A stretch of 64,000 nucleotides of DNA from Oscillospiraceae bacterium (GCA_015068085.1 SVLF01000001.1:1-64000); one strand, 5' to 3'. Numbered from the stretch's first letter, positions 43,101 to 51,328 are shown. The notes: generated from the letters alone by a model not told the origin. Numbers and translations: made by a program.

Positions 43101-44980
43101 CTGCACAGAATAATCTGCGTGTCCGCCTGACAATGCTAAACTCGTTTAAGCTTGATGAGATAACAAAAACCTCCGGTATTCCGCCGCAGGTACGTATTGC
43201 GCTGCCAAAGGTCCCGTTCCTTTTTGCCCGCCATACCGGTGAAAATGACGGCAAGGCGGCAGATGCGAAGCTTGATACGCTCTTCACCTCGGTTGTTGAG
43301 CCATATAATAAGACGCGCTATATTTCGAATATCGAAAAAGTGAACATAACCCGTGCAGACGGCGAAAGCTTTACAATGGACGAAGCAAAAGCCGTTAAGG
43401 TAACGCTTACAAACGGACGTGTTGACTACATTGTCTATGCAAAGGACAAAACAATTCCGTATAAAGTTCATTATAGTGAGAATGAAAGCTTCGACTTTTG
43501 TGGATATGTCGGCGTTGTTTCAATGGTGAATGATGAAATTACATATACGTATGTAAACGACGGAACAACGATTGCCGATAACACAGGCTTACTTCCTGCA
43601 CACAACGGTGAAGTCACCGGATTCCAGCGCGACCTTTCCGCAAATAACTGGATGGATATTGACTTTGAGGGTGACGTCGCTCCCGAAACACTTGCCGGAA
43701 AGTACATCTATGTGGATAACGGACTGAGCGACAATGCGGCATATCTTATCGAAAGTGCGGCACCTTCACCGGATATTGACGGAAGCACCCGCCTGTATCT
43801 CGGAAACACAACGCTTATAACAAGCTACGTTGACGATTACAACTTTGATAAAGGCTACAACTACAACATCAAGATTACCGACAAAGCGCGCATTCCGCTG
43901 TCGCATGTTGATGATACAGCGCCTGTATTTGAAGCGATAAGCAACAGTCTCACAACGAGTGCAGGAAGCTCAATAAAGGTGGCGCTTAAGGCAAACAGTG
44001 AGCACGGTGCGGTAACGTACAGCTCGGTAACTCTTCCGCGCGGCGCAAGCCTCAATAGCGATACAGGCGTTATCACGTGGAAGCCGGATGCGTCACAGGT
44101 AGGCGAAAACCTTGTTCAGGTTGATGCAGTTGACGTTTTCGGGCGCGTTACCCGCGCAAACTTCACGATAACCGTTTACGGCTCAACCACAGGATCCGGA
44201 AACAAGAACGAAGATAGCACGGAAGACAATTCCGGAACCTCAGGCGAAAACGCCGGAGCCGCCGGCGGTGGCGGAGGAGGAGGCGGTGCCGCGCCGACAC
44301 CTGATACCGAAACAACTCCGGACAATGCAGAAAACATTGATGAAGAGGATAAGAACGAAGATAATGGCGAAAACGCACCCGACGCGTCGGGTGAAACGGA
44401 TAACATCCGTTTCACAGACCTCGGTAATCACGTGTGGGCAGAAAATGCAATAAACGAGCTTGCAGAAGCCGGAATAATAAAGGGCACGACTGCAAGCACG
44501 TTCTCCCCGGCGGCTAACATCACCCGTGCAGACTTCGCACTGCTTCTTGTCCGCGCATTCAAGCTGAGCAGTGACAACACGGAAAACTTCGCGGATGTAT
44601 CTGCAAGCGACTACTTCGCACCGGAGCTTGCGATTGCACGAAATACCGGAATTGTCGGTGGAATAGGCGATAATAAGTACGCGCCGCGTGACAACATAAC
44701 CCGCCAGGATATGATGGTAATCGTCTACCGCGCGTTAAATAGCCTTGGCAATGAGCCTCCCTTGCCTAAAGGGAGGGGGACCGTCGAAGACGGTGGAGGG
44801 ATTTCTCCCTCACAATACTCCGACTTCACCTCCGTCGCACCTTATGCCCGCGACGCCGTCTCCACTCTCATCAATGCAGAGCTTGTCAACGGTAAGTCCG
44901 GTTGCATCGCCCCGACTGATTATACCACAAGAGCTGAAGTTGCAGTTCTGCTGAAACGCGTGCTTGACTATATAAAATAA
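37157..44980 (+). CDS. Giant SLH-anchored heparinase II/III-like polysaccharide lyase (cluster II)
   Basis: A 2607-residue protein starting at ATG 37157 after GAAGGAG. Parts: signal peptide (1-29); four beta modules (~31-215, 314-500, 600-775, 876-1055), each with a BIG2-like domain after it; an alpha/alpha-toroid with a Cys4 site (QCLYC near 1219, CPDCKRLFPSNDF near 1248); a heparinase II/III beta-sandwich with GHGDASKLTLGFYAYG near 1772 and HSHNTVTVNN near 1817; a He_PIG Ig domain (~2253-2341); a Gly-rich linker; and three SLH repeats (~2415-2607). Compared with the paralogue at 5606, the HAHRD segment is replaced by GHGDAS, so the active site differs. The third SLH repeat contains an in-frame palindromic insertion (44754-44812). 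A surface uronate-glycan lyase is the likeliest role. Confidence 0.85.
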   Translation: MKKKILALFLAMCMMISLLPQFTIFAAAAAPYRLVYDFINIDGYAKDNKLKQDIGFAQTDGTWAFHSWNGLDGDTVTYKPNYGVEIKSNSVGDYFAVKINVPYAGDYVPTLKYMELNTGAEETYAKADVYILPEGSDIDTAPDSDKKIVAERLYFNKNEGRNTGSSKYDELAEHTPGSSISLSAGEHILVFKLIEFGGPSRDARMRPSMLTLTNGTPAGGDDYATVPMYMEISDATIEVGDGEKLKVSGWMNDGTAFTAGSDAVSFESKNGKVSIENGVATAEELGEEVITATVTSGGKSISKDLTVTVIPAVYSPPYQLKYDFKNIDGYVKDQKLTQDIGFAQTDGTWAFHSWNGLDGDTVTYKPNYGVEIKSDGVGDYFAVKINVPYEDDFVPSLTYYELDTKDDAKYVAADVYVLPESLDVSTASESDKTVIAKNLYFCKNGGKNTDKDLGEYVSETPVTLSAGEHILVFYVTRCNGTLSAGNTRLRPGVLTLTSGTPETGEDYATVPMWLEVSDSEIDAGESKILSASGWLNDGTPFSAVSDVVSFKSKNGNVSIENGIAAAELIGTDTVTATVSSGGKSLSKDISIAVVRPADAPTYQLMYDFTSIDELGEGDEITSDNAAYDTTRGTWSYSGASDSAVYKSDYIEADAKSVGSYFAVKVNVPYADAYTATVDYIENSISGDNTEIRGDVYLLSGDADTEDIQTAIHNNKICDIATNVVFGKSGGNEEEKTTGPEDVVLAAGEYFLVFYATNASDAKMLLKSFTLTSGTLGAGEDYAVVPMYISRAYVDKSEIAIGETARLTVLGYMSDGSEFDAYSDAVSCIGEKGYVTVSGNTVTANYTGKETIAVSATVGKKTVTREVPITVKRTDEGVYELVCDFKKIDTFVNNALMDTSKVTYDTTAGAFEFHSSSGEDITYKNAYGIEIKTNETGDFFAVKINLKHEAEYFAVLNYYQYGTSFETVGGDTTADVYLVSENTVDIKNPAKSEKIADIAKNVPFGTAGGANAVVSTEPAEITLPAGEHILVFKVTSSLGNSSQKRIRPSKITLTSRMNPIAGMQTPTQAVAVGDTIIITKDIVKWKDGYSAFAKDCTIEYKNKTPEIISLDENGVVVARKNGIGAIEVTAKWKEYELTVDYTIVVGSGKTRRSFYTEEKLKNLKNNIARYDWAQDERDAYVEKADKLLTHGVDALYDMITTQELPRASNIAYRFFDNGAHQCLYCEKDLYTQYGDRPWKTDVFTRPWKIQCPDCKRLFPSNDFGKFYELGIDEHGNYRFALALQRHHEKFVCKNGESCECTPPQAERGSEEWNAYYGYGVKGGYLHNDAFGDKNDPLFAVDDGWGYEFTYTYKKADGTPELNEDGSVKTELRCKPYIAWYNDWGLWYTEVKSWIENLSMAYLYTDDAKYGRAAAVLVDRIADLYPDFDTLECGEKFLVNDGNTIKLQNGQIVGESRGKIVGNIHDTRFLKPIILAYDAVFPLLSDSEVISFLSEKAEKYNLDNPKTSSADIAFNIENGILREANMRIRDYRLRDNFGSPQTMHLYAAIVLDTFPETGEWIDFVFQSGGKQSIYEYTGGEVYSTLINTMDRDGQGGEAAPGYNVIWVEGLMTIADAINGYDKAAGANLYDNPKFIRVLTSLLDIEMVSAAAPNIGNHDRMGLHLSAIGCIAVENLITIYNAIEDEEAKENIARVIYRENGNTTENLHGSIFDAEPEAVVAAVEAAVADSIEIKLPSRMLSGYGLSILRDGDWFNSTDELRNVNTQRVFYLWYGSSNGHGDASKLTLGFYAYGLDVGADIGEVAIKDSSDPHATEMAKVTHSHNTVTVNNVSQALALDANVEHFEDSGRVKIMDAEAPEIYAEQGVETYKRTIVSVDANDDISYAVDFFHVVGGEDHLYSFHALSKEAELSDNVAVQSQKDESGNYIGSYQGIDKKWGGSIERGDGDGLGTYSWFGEVDRATDPAGVDIFSMDWKIVDNDKELKPAQNNLRVRLTMLNSFKLDEITKTSGIPPQVRIALPKVPFLFARHTGENDGKAADAKLDTLFTSVVEPYNKTRYISNIEKVNITRADGESFTMDEAKAVKVTLTNGRVDYIVYAKDKTIPYKVHYSENESFDFCGYVGVVSMVNDEITYTYVNDGTTIADNTGLLPAHNGEVTGFQRDLSANNWMDIDFEGDVAPETLAGKYIYVDNGLSDNAAYLIESAAPSPDIDGSTRLYLGNTTLITSYVDDYNFDKGYNYNIKITDKARIPLSHVDDTAPVFEAISNSLTTSAGSSIKVALKANSEHGAVTYSSVTLPRGASLNSDTGVITWKPDASQVGENLVQVDAVDVFGRVTRANFTITVYGSTTGSGNKNEDSTEDNSGTSGENAGAAGGGGGGGGAAPTPDTETTPDNAENIDEEDKNEDNGENAPDASGETDNIRFTDLGNHVWAENAINELAEAGIIKGTTASTFSPAANITRADFALLLVRAFKLSSDNTENFADVSASDYFAPELAIARNTGIVGGIGDNKYAPRDNITRQDMMVIVYRALNSLGNEPPLPKGRGTVEDGGGISPSQYSDFTSVAPYARDAVSTLINAELVNGKSGCIAPTDYTTRAEVAVLLKRVLDYIK
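44754..44812 (+). repeat. Palindromic repeat inserted in frame into an SLH-coding segment
   Basis: The stretch contains CCTCCCTTGCCTAAAGGGAGG, GACCGTCGAAGACGGT and GGAGGGATTTCTCCCTC-type inverted repeats. It adds about 20 residues (NEPPLPKGRGTVEDGGGISP) between SLH repeats 2 and 3, at a point where the paralogue at 5606 has a short spacer. It resembles the CTCCCTT...AAGGGAG dispersed elements common between genes in clostridia. The reading frame is kept. Confidence 0.7.
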
Positions 44981-45017
44981 TTTTGCACTTTGCATTGTGC
45001 GGCAACGCCGCACGAAG

Positions 45018-45062
45018 GTAGCAGTTCTTCTCAAGCGTATTTTGGATTACACAAGCAAATAA
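45018..45062 (+). pseudogene. Duplicated 3' tail of an SLH domain
   Basis: Bases 45018-45062 read VAVLLKRILDYTSK followed by a stop, matching the last residues of the SLH lyase just upstream (VAVLLKRVLDYIK, stop at 44980). Between them lies GC-rich sequence with GTGCGGCAACGCCGCAC (44997-45013). This is a partial duplication or the displaced original gene end. Confidence 0.7.
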
Positions 45063-45070
45063 ATAACAAC

Positions 45071-45102
45071 CACCGGACAGATGACGCGTCATCTGTCCGG
45101 TG
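45071..45102. terminator. Convergent terminator with perfect 32-bp palindrome
   Basis: CACCGGACAGATGACG is followed directly by its exact complement, with TGTTTAT on the plus side and GGTTGTTATTT on the minus side. It lies between the convergent lyase and FUSC-like genes. Confidence 0.7.
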
Positions 45103-45127
45103 TGTTTATGTATTCGTTATTGTATTT

Positions 45128-45688
45128 TTACTTCGATATGTCTTCTTTGACCTTTTCAGGCTTACGCAGATGCAGAGCACAGAGGATTTTCACAAGGCGC
45201 TCTCTCGGGAAGAAGTGGTTTATGAGAAGTGCCACGATAACACCGATTGCCGTGTCGAGCATACGGTTGAGAGAGTACGGGATATATGCCGCGGCATCGT
45301 TCTGCGTGAAGAGAATGATGCTGAGGACAACTCCGCCCGGCTGAATGCCGCCCGGCCAGCGGAAAAACTGGCAGGCTACAATCAATGCAATAACGCCGAC
45401 AAAGAGAAACGGCATCATAAGAAGCCCGACTTCTCCGTCAGGACAGAAAACAAGGTACAGACGGAAGAGAAGCATACCGATAAAACCGCCTATAATCGTG
45501 CCGAAGAGGCGGTTGCCGCCGTTTAGCCACGAATCTCCCATATCATATCCGGTGCCGAATATTGCGCCGATGCAGGCAAAGGTCGGGTTACGGTCGATAA
45601 ACAGATACACAAAGGCGCAAAGCGTTGCGGCGATTGCTGTTTTTATGTTGCGCATACCTATGCGGAATTTGAAAGGTTTTTTACTCAT
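45128..45688 (-). CDS. FUSC/aromatic acid exporter-like membrane protein
   Basis: A 186-residue protein with about five membrane segments. The start RIGMRNIKTAIAATLCAF and the segment GNRLFGTIIGGFIG (the G-x-R-x-x-G-T-x-x-G pattern) are typical of the ArAE_1/FUSC N-terminal half found in small Firmicute proteins. Larger relatives export aromatic acids or other amphiphiles. The soluble C-terminal domain of full-length exporters is absent, which is usual for this short class. The transported compound is unknown. It is followed upstream (same strand) by tatD with an 11-bp gap. Confidence 0.75.
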   Translation of the reverse strand: MSKKPFKFRIGMRNIKTAIAATLCAFVYLFIDRNPTFACIGAIFGTGYDMGDSWLNGGNRLFGTIIGGFIGMLLFRLYLVFCPDGEVGLLMMPFLFVGVIALIVACQFFRWPGGIQPGGVVLSIILFTQNDAAAYIPYSLNRMLDTAIGVIVALLINHFFPRERLVKILCALHLRKPEKVKEDISK

Positions 45689-45699
45689 GATTTATCCTC

Positions 45700-46464
45700 T
45701 TATTCTTTGATGTTAAAAAATTCAAGTGCATTTTCGGTAGTTATTTTGCCAACATCTTCCGGTGTTACATTCCAGAGCTCTGCAATTTTTGCGGCGATAT
45801 GCGGAATGTATCCCGGATGATTGCGCTTTCCGCGGTACGGTACGGGTGCCATATACGGGCAGTCAGTTTCGAGCATTATCCTGTCGTGAGGAACGGAAAG
45901 CAAAACCTCGTGAGAGTGGCGCGCGTTTTTAAAAGTGACCGCGCCGCCGAATGAAAAGTAATAACCACGTTTCGTAAGCTCGCGCGCATATTCCGCACTG
46001 CCGGAAAAGCAGTGATAAACAACGCGCAGTGACGGAAATTCTTTAAGGATTTCCAATGTGTCGCGGTGAGCTTCTCTGTCGTGAACGACAAGAGGGAGAC
46101 AAAGCCTTTCGGCAAGAGCTGCCTGTTTGCGAAAGACATTTTTCTGGACTTCCCGCGGTACATCGTCCCAATAGTAGTCAAGTCCGACTTCGCCTATGGC
46201 AACGATGTTTTTCTCGCGTGACAGCTCTTCAATTTTTTTAAGATCTTCTTCACAAAAACAGTCTGCCGCTTCGGGATGAATACCCACAGCGCCGTAAATG
46301 AAGTCATATTTTTTGCAGAGCCTGACAGTCTCAAGGCAGGAGTCCATATCGCTTGATGCATTGAGAACTCGTGTTACGCCCGATTTTTTGAAAGAAGAAA
46401 TGAGCTCGTCCCGATCGGGAGAGAACTGCCCATCGTCAAGATGTGCATGCGTGTCAAAATACAT
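45700..46464 (-). CDS. tatD: TatD family metal-dependent DNase
   Basis: A 254-residue TIM-barrel hydrolase. The metal-site pattern is present: FDTHAHLDD at the start, GEVGLDYYWD, VVHDREAH, VYHCFSG and LETDCPYMAP. TatD proteins are 3'-5' nucleases that act in DNA repair or RNA quality control and act on D-aminoacyl substrates in some species. It follows the amidohydrolase gene on the same strand by 20 bp. Confidence 0.94.
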   Translation of the reverse strand: MYFDTHAHLDDGQFSPDRDELISSFKKSGVTRVLNASSDMDSCLETVRLCKKYDFIYGAVGIHPEAADCFCEEDLKKIEELSREKNIVAIGEVGLDYYWDDVPREVQKNVFRKQAALAERLCLPLVVHDREAHRDTLEILKEFPSLRVVYHCFSGSAEYARELTKRGYYFSFGGAVTFKNARHSHEVLLSVPHDRIMLETDCPYMAPVPYRGKRNHPGYIPHIAAKIAELWNVTPEDVGKITTENALEFFNIKE

Positions 46465-46484
46465 ATCGTAATATTCCTTATAAA

Positions 46485-47273
46485 TTATACTGTTCCAAAC
46501 AACGTTTCAAACGTTTTGCAGAGTATTTGCTCGTTCATTTCCTCTGTAAGCCCGAGGTTAAGGAACTTAGAAAGCTCCTCGGCAGGTGTCCACATCGGAA
46601 AGTCTGAGCCGAACATAAACTGCTCTGCACCGAATTTGTCGATAAAGGCGAGCGCCTCGTCCGGTTTCATCACCCAAAGCGAGCTTGATGTGTCGAAGTA
46701 CAGGTTTTTATGCTTCGGATACTCCCATGCGTGCTCCCATTCGGAATATCCGCCGAAATGTGCGGCGATGCATTTAAGGTCAGGGAATTTTTCAAGCACG
46801 CGGATGAGCCTGCGCGGACCGGAAAAGTCATAGCGTTTATCACCGGTATGGAAAAGAACCGGAATTTTTTTGCGTTCCAGAAGCGCGTATGTAGGAAACA
46901 TTTTTTCATCGTCTATTGCAAAGCGCTGAAAATCCGGATGATATTTTACGCCGTGCAGACCGAGCGCCTCTATTCGCTCTATTTCTTTCGCGCTGTCTTC
47001 TGTGTCCGGATGGAGAGTTGCAACTCCGAAAAACTCCGGATATTTTTTGCATTTTTCCGCGATGAAATCGTTTATAGACTCGACCTGATGCGGAGTTGTT
47101 GCAGGGGAGCAGACGAGCGCACGGGAGATACCGGCCTCAGAAAGCTTTTCCGAAAGGGTGTGAGCCATACCGTCGTGATGCATCTCGACGCCGTAGAACT
47201 CTCCTGTTGCACCGCTTGCCTTAAGTGCAATTTTCTGCGGAAATATATGTGCGTGGGAATCTGTTATTTTCAC
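46485..47273 (-). CDS. Amidohydrolase family protein (TIM-barrel, amidohydrolase 2 type)
   Basis: A 262-residue metal-dependent hydrolase. Segments DSHAHIFPQ, GVKYHPDFQ, PVLFHTGD, IAAHFGG and MFGSDFPMW carry the His/Asp ligands typical of the amidohydrolase 2/ACMSD-like group. The substrate cannot be told from the sequence. It lies between rpoD and tatD on the same strand, 33 bp after rpoD. Confidence 0.85.
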   Translation of the reverse strand: MKITDSHAHIFPQKIALKASGATGEFYGVEMHHDGMAHTLSEKLSEAGISRALVCSPATTPHQVESINDFIAEKCKKYPEFFGVATLHPDTEDSAKEIERIEALGLHGVKYHPDFQRFAIDDEKMFPTYALLERKKIPVLFHTGDKRYDFSGPRRLIRVLEKFPDLKCIAAHFGGYSEWEHAWEYPKHKNLYFDTSSSLWVMKPDEALAFIDKFGAEQFMFGSDFPMWTPAEELSKFLNLGLTEEMNEQILCKTFETLFGTV

Positions 47274-47306
47274 TTTGAATTCGACCTTTCGTAATAAAAA
47301 AACGGA

Positions 47307-48461
47307 TTAGCTGAGGAAATCCTTAAGCATTTTGGAGCGGCTGGGATGGCGGAGCTTACGCAATGCCTTTGCCTCAATCTGACGTATACGCTCACGCGTG
47401 ACGTTGAACTCCTTGCCCACTTCCTCAAGTGTGCGTGTTCTTCCGTCCTCGATGCCGAAGCGGAGCTTGAGCACCTTCTCCTCACGCGGAGTGAGCGTGC
47501 CGAGAACATCTACAAGCTGTTCGCGCAAAAGGGTGAAGGAGGCTGCTTCTGCCGGCTCCTGTGCATCCTCTGCCGGTATGAAATCGCCGAGATGTGAATC
47601 CTCCTCTTCACCGATAGGCGTTTCAAGAGATACCGGCTCCTGCGCAATTTTGAGTATGTCGCGGACTCTGTGTACGGGAATTTGCATTTCTCTTGCAATT
47701 TCTTCAGGCGATGGGTCGTGACCGAGCTCCTGGAGAAGCTGGCGCGATACGCGGATAACCTTGTTTATTGTTTCTACCATATGAACCGGGATGCGGATTG
47801 TACGCGCCTGGTCGGCAATAGCACGGGTGATAGCCTGGCGAATCCACCAGGTTGCGTATGTTGAGAATTTATAACCCTTTGTGTGGTCAAACTTTTCAAC
47901 AGCTTTAATAAGGCCGAGATTGCCCTCCTGAATAAGGTCAAGGAAAAGCATTCCGCGCCCTACATAGCGTTTTGCAATGGAAACAACAAGACGGAGATTT
48001 GCCTCTGCAAGGCGCACCTTTGCCTTTTCGTCGCCCTGTGCCATACGGTCGGCAAGCTCAACCTCTTCATCCGGGGAGAGAAGGTCAACCTTACCTATTT
48101 CCTTCAGATAAATACGGACGTGGTCATCAATTGAAAGACCTTCCATAAGCGCTGCGCTATCAACAAGCTCTTCCTCCGGAATTTCCTCGATATCGTCAAG
48201 ATCCTCGGGGATATCCTCAAGAAAATCATCTTCAGGAGGAAGATCCTGAATAAATTCCTCAAGCGGAAGCTCGATCCCAAGGTGTTCAAGCGTGTCGTAA
48301 AGCTTTTCAATCTGATCGGAGTTCATTTCAAGCTCTGCGGCAACATCCATAAGCTCTTTCTGTGAGAGCTTTCCGCGCTTTTTACCTGTTTCGATAAGCT
48401 CGCGGAGAATCTGCTTTTTTTCCTGTGCGGTTGTTACTTTTTCGTTATTTTCCTTATCCAT
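47307..48461 (-). CDS. rpoD: RNA polymerase primary sigma factor (sigma A)
   Basis: A 384-residue sigma-70 factor. It has region 1.1-like helices (1-70), an acidic linker ([21 protein letters not shown]), region 1.2-2.4 with [18 protein letters not shown] and [17 protein letters not shown], region 3, and region 4.2 with [21 protein letters not shown]. It directs polymerase to the TTGACA/TATAAT promoters seen through this window. It starts inside the end of dnaG (8-bp overlap), the classical macromolecular-synthesis pairing without rpsU. Confidence 0.98.
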   Translation of the reverse strand: MDKENNEKVTTAQEKKQILRELIETGKKRGKLSQKELMDVAAELEMNSDQIEKLYDTLEHLGIELPLEEFIQDLPPEDDFLEDIPEDLDDIEEIPEEELVDSAALMEGLSIDDHVRIYLKEIGKVDLLSPDEEVELADRMAQGDEKAKVRLAEANLRLVVSIAKRYVGRGMLFLDLIQEGNLGLIKAVEKFDHTKGYKFSTYATWWIRQAITRAIADQARTIRIPVHMVETINKVIRVSRQLLQELGHDPSPEEIAREMQIPVHRVRDILKIAQEPVSLETPIGEEEDSHLGDFIPAEDAQEPAEAASFTLLREQLVDVLGTLTPREEKVLKLRFGIEDGRTRTLEEVGKEFNVTRERIRQIEAKALRKLRHPSRSKMLKDFLS

Positions 48462-50205
48462 TGTTTAACCCCTTCTTTTTTCTGTAGTATTCTGCGGCGG
48501 CGAGAATCGCCTCATCGCTTAGTTTTCCCTCGCTTTTTATGTTTTCGCCCTGTATTATGTCAATGTAGTCATCTGCCGCGTCTGCGCTTTTTTCTGCATT
48601 GCGGGCAAGGACGGCGGCGAGATGCGCGTTTTCGCTTTCTGAAAAGTTTTCGGAAAAAACGCTCATATCCGTTTCTGCTCCCTCGCGTGTGCGCGCACAG
48701 ACAATATCAAATGCACGGCCGAGCAGCGGCGAAGAAAACATGCTTCCTGAGATGCGTTCTGAAACTCCGGAGCAGAGCTTTGTGTCTGACATACACACAG
48801 TCAGCAGTGCTTCTTCCGCGATTGCCGAGTGCGGATTTGTATACCGCTCCGAGCGTTCGCGCGGCATAATTGAGCTTACGGGATCGAGAATTTTTCTTTC
48901 CGTTTCGCGCTTTTTCTCACGTATCAGCCGCTTTCGTTCGCGTTCTGCCTCCTGAAGGATAGCGTCACGTGTGACGTTAGTTTCCTGCGCAACGCGCCCT
49001 GCGTAAATTTCGCGCTCGATTGTGCTTTGCATTCGCGCAAGCTGACCGACCGCAGACTTGATATATGCAACCCTCTGTTTATCATCGGAGAGATCCAGCT
49101 CCTGACGCGCCGCTGCAAGGCGGTATTCTGCGGAAGAAAGCGCGTTTTCTATAAGCTTTGCATACTTTTCCCGCCCGAATTTTTTTATAAACTCGTCCGG
49201 GTCTTTAGCACCGGTCATAACGATTACACGGACATCCAACCCCGCTTTTTTCAGAATGTCAATTGCACGCTCTGTTGCGGAGCGGCCGGCTTTGTCAGAG
49301 TCATATGCTATGACAACACGGCTTTTATATTTTGAAATAAGATGAGCCTGTTCATCCGTAAGTGCGGTGCCGAGCGATGCAACGGCGCTGTCAAAGCCCG
49401 CCTGATGCAGGGCAATAACGTCCATATATCCTTCGGCAAGAATCATATAATCCGCACGGCTTGACTTAGCTATGTTCAAAGCATACAGATTTTTTCTTTT
49501 ATTAAAAACGGAGGATTCGGGAGAATTTAAGTATTTCGGCTCGCCGTTGCCCATAATGCGTCCGCCGAAGCCGATAACCGTTCCGCGGACATTTATTATC
49601 GGGAACATCGCACGGTCCCTGAAGCGATCATACACTCTGCCTTTTTCATTGGTAATTATAAGTCCTGCCTCAAGAAGCTCTGCCTTTGTGTATCCCTTCG
49701 CGGTGAGCGCATCTAAAAGCCCGGTCCATGCATTGGGAGAATATCCGAGCCCAAAGCGCGTTATTGTTGCGGGAGAGAGACCGCGCCCGAGAAGATATCC
49801 TCTTGCATCTGCGCCTTTATCTTCGCGCAGCTTTTCGTGGAAAAAGCGCGCGGCATCGCGGCATGCCTCTTCCGCACGGCGGCGAAGGTTTCGCTCGCCT
49901 GCGCCGTAATCGGACTGCGGAATTTCCATTCCTGCCCATTCGGCAAGCTTTGCCACGGCATCCGGAAAATCCAGATTTTCTATTTTCATAACAAAGGAAA
50001 TAACATCTCCGCCTGCACCGCAGCCGAAGCAGTGAAAAAACTGCTTGTCCGACGACACATGAAACGACGGTGTTTTTTCGTTGTGGAACGGACACAGCCC
50101 GAGGTTTCCTGAGCCGCGCCGTGAGAGGGAAACATATCGTGACACAACAGAAACAATGTCACTTCGGGCGAGAAGCTCGTCCATAAATTCGCGCGGATAC
50201 GCCAC
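48454..50205 (-). CDS. dnaG: DNA primase
   Basis: A 583-residue primase that makes RNA primers for replication. The N-terminal zinc finger has C38, H41, C59 and C62 ([20 protein letters not shown]). The TOPRIM domain shows [15 protein letters not shown] and [12 protein letters not shown]. The last ~130 residues form a divergent helicase-binding region. It overlaps rpoD by 8 bp and is part of the same transcript; upstream lies dgt, 118 bp away. Confidence 0.97.
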   Translation of the reverse strand: MAYPREFMDELLARSDIVSVVSRYVSLSRRGSGNLGLCPFHNEKTPSFHVSSDKQFFHCFGCGAGGDVISFVMKIENLDFPDAVAKLAEWAGMEIPQSDYGAGERNLRRRAEEACRDAARFFHEKLREDKGADARGYLLGRGLSPATITRFGLGYSPNAWTGLLDALTAKGYTKAELLEAGLIITNEKGRVYDRFRDRAMFPIINVRGTVIGFGGRIMGNGEPKYLNSPESSVFNKRKNLYALNIAKSSRADYMILAEGYMDVIALHQAGFDSAVASLGTALTDEQAHLISKYKSRVVIAYDSDKAGRSATERAIDILKKAGLDVRVIVMTGAKDPDEFIKKFGREKYAKLIENALSSAEYRLAAARQELDLSDDKQRVAYIKSAVGQLARMQSTIEREIYAGRVAQETNVTRDAILQEAERERKRLIREKKRETERKILDPVSSIMPRERSERYTNPHSAIAEEALLTVCMSDTKLCSGVSERISGSMFSSPLLGRAFDIVCARTREGAETDMSVFSENFSESENAHLAAVLARNAEKSADAADDYIDIIQGENIKSEGKLSDEAILAAAEYYRKKKGLNNG

Positions 50206-50323
50206 AGTTTTTCACTTCCTTACTGATCGTTTTGCGATTTTATGTTAATTCGTTTTCGCAAGGCGAAAACACAATAGTTCTTCATTTTTCACTATTCACT
50301 GCAGAAGCCTGCAGGCTTTTGCA
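50206..50323. other. Intergenic repeat-like sequence between dnaG and dgt
   Basis: The gap holds short inverted repeats: TTTTCGCAAGGCGAAAA (50252-50268) and TGCAGAAGCCTGCAGGCTTTTGCA-type arms near 50298-50322. Nothing coding is visible. The arms look like those of small dispersed elements. Confidence 0.4.
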
Positions 50324-51328
50324 CTATATATGGCTCCAGGATATTGGCAGAAACAGCTCGCTGTATTTGTTCAGCGCATATCTGTCTGTCATACACGCGA
50401 TAAAGTCACAGACTGCCGCTTCTGTTCCGTCCTCCTCTGCGATGAAGCGATACTCCTCGGGAAGACGGTCGATATCACGGCTGTAATATTCATAAAGCTT
50501 GAAGATCATACCACGGACCTTTTCTTCCTGACGGAGTGCGTAATCTGCGCGGTAAACACGTTCAAACATAAACGTGCGAAGACCCATCATCGCCTTGTGA
50601 ACTTCATCGGACATGAGAATGTCGCCTTTGCCCTCGCTTGCTGAGATTGTATCGAGAACAAGCGTGTTAATGCGCTTGCTGTGGCGATGACCGAGAATAT
50701 CTTTAAACTCGCCGGGGATATCGCTTTCATGGAGCATCCCGCCGCGGCAGGCATCGTCAATGTCATGATTTATATATGCTATCCTGTCGGACAGCGCAAC
50801 AATTTTCCCTTCAAGCGTTTCGGCTGTTTTATCACCGCTGTGGCAGGCGATGCCGTTAAGAACCTCGTGCGTAAGATTCAGACCGCGGCCGTTGCGCTCA
50901 ATGCGCTCGGCAACGCGCACACTTTGCAGATTGTGTGAAAATCTTCCGTCTGTGATAGCAGAAAGCTCGCGTTCACCGCCGTGTCCGAAGGGGGTGTGAC
51001 CGAGATCATGTCCCATTGCAATTGCTTCGCACAGGTTCTCGTTAAGATGCAGCGCGCGTGCGATTGTCCGCGCAATGCCGGAAACCTCAAGCGTGTGAGT
51101 GAGACGTGTGCGGTAGTGGTCTCCTTCAGGGGAGATAAACACCTGCGTTTTATGCTTTAAGCGGCGGAAGGACTTGGAATGAATAATCCGGTCGCGGTCA
51201 CGCATAAAGCAGGTTCGGATATCGCACGGCTCCTCCGGGCGTTTTCTTCCGCGGCTGTTTTCAGACAGACACGCAAACCCGGAAAAGTCTCGCCTTTCGC
51301 GCTCTTCTTCAAGTTGGCGGATGTTCAT
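50324..51328 (-). CDS. dgt: Deoxyguanosinetriphosphate triphosphohydrolase-like HD protein
   Basis: A 334-residue HD-domain phosphohydrolase of the Dgt/dNTPase group, which splits dNTPs to nucleosides and triphosphate. Motifs: FRRLKHKTQVF, RTRLTHTLEVS (first His), AMGHDLGHTPFGHGGE (HD), and RIAYINHDIDDA (late Asp). The start follows GAGGTGATG. In Firmicutes this gene often lies just upstream of dnaG-rpoD, as it does here. Confidence 0.94.
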   Translation of the reverse strand: MNIRQLEEERERRDFSGFACLSENSRGRKRPEEPCDIRTCFMRDRDRIIHSKSFRRLKHKTQVFISPEGDHYRTRLTHTLEVSGIARTIARALHLNENLCEAIAMGHDLGHTPFGHGGERELSAITDGRFSHNLQSVRVAERIERNGRGLNLTHEVLNGIACHSGDKTAETLEGKIVALSDRIAYINHDIDDACRGGMLHESDIPGEFKDILGHRHSKRINTLVLDTISASEGKGDILMSDEVHKAMMGLRTFMFERVYRADYALRQEEKVRGMIFKLYEYYSRDIDRLPEEYRFIAEEDGTEAAVCDFIACMTDRYALNKYSELFLPISWSHI

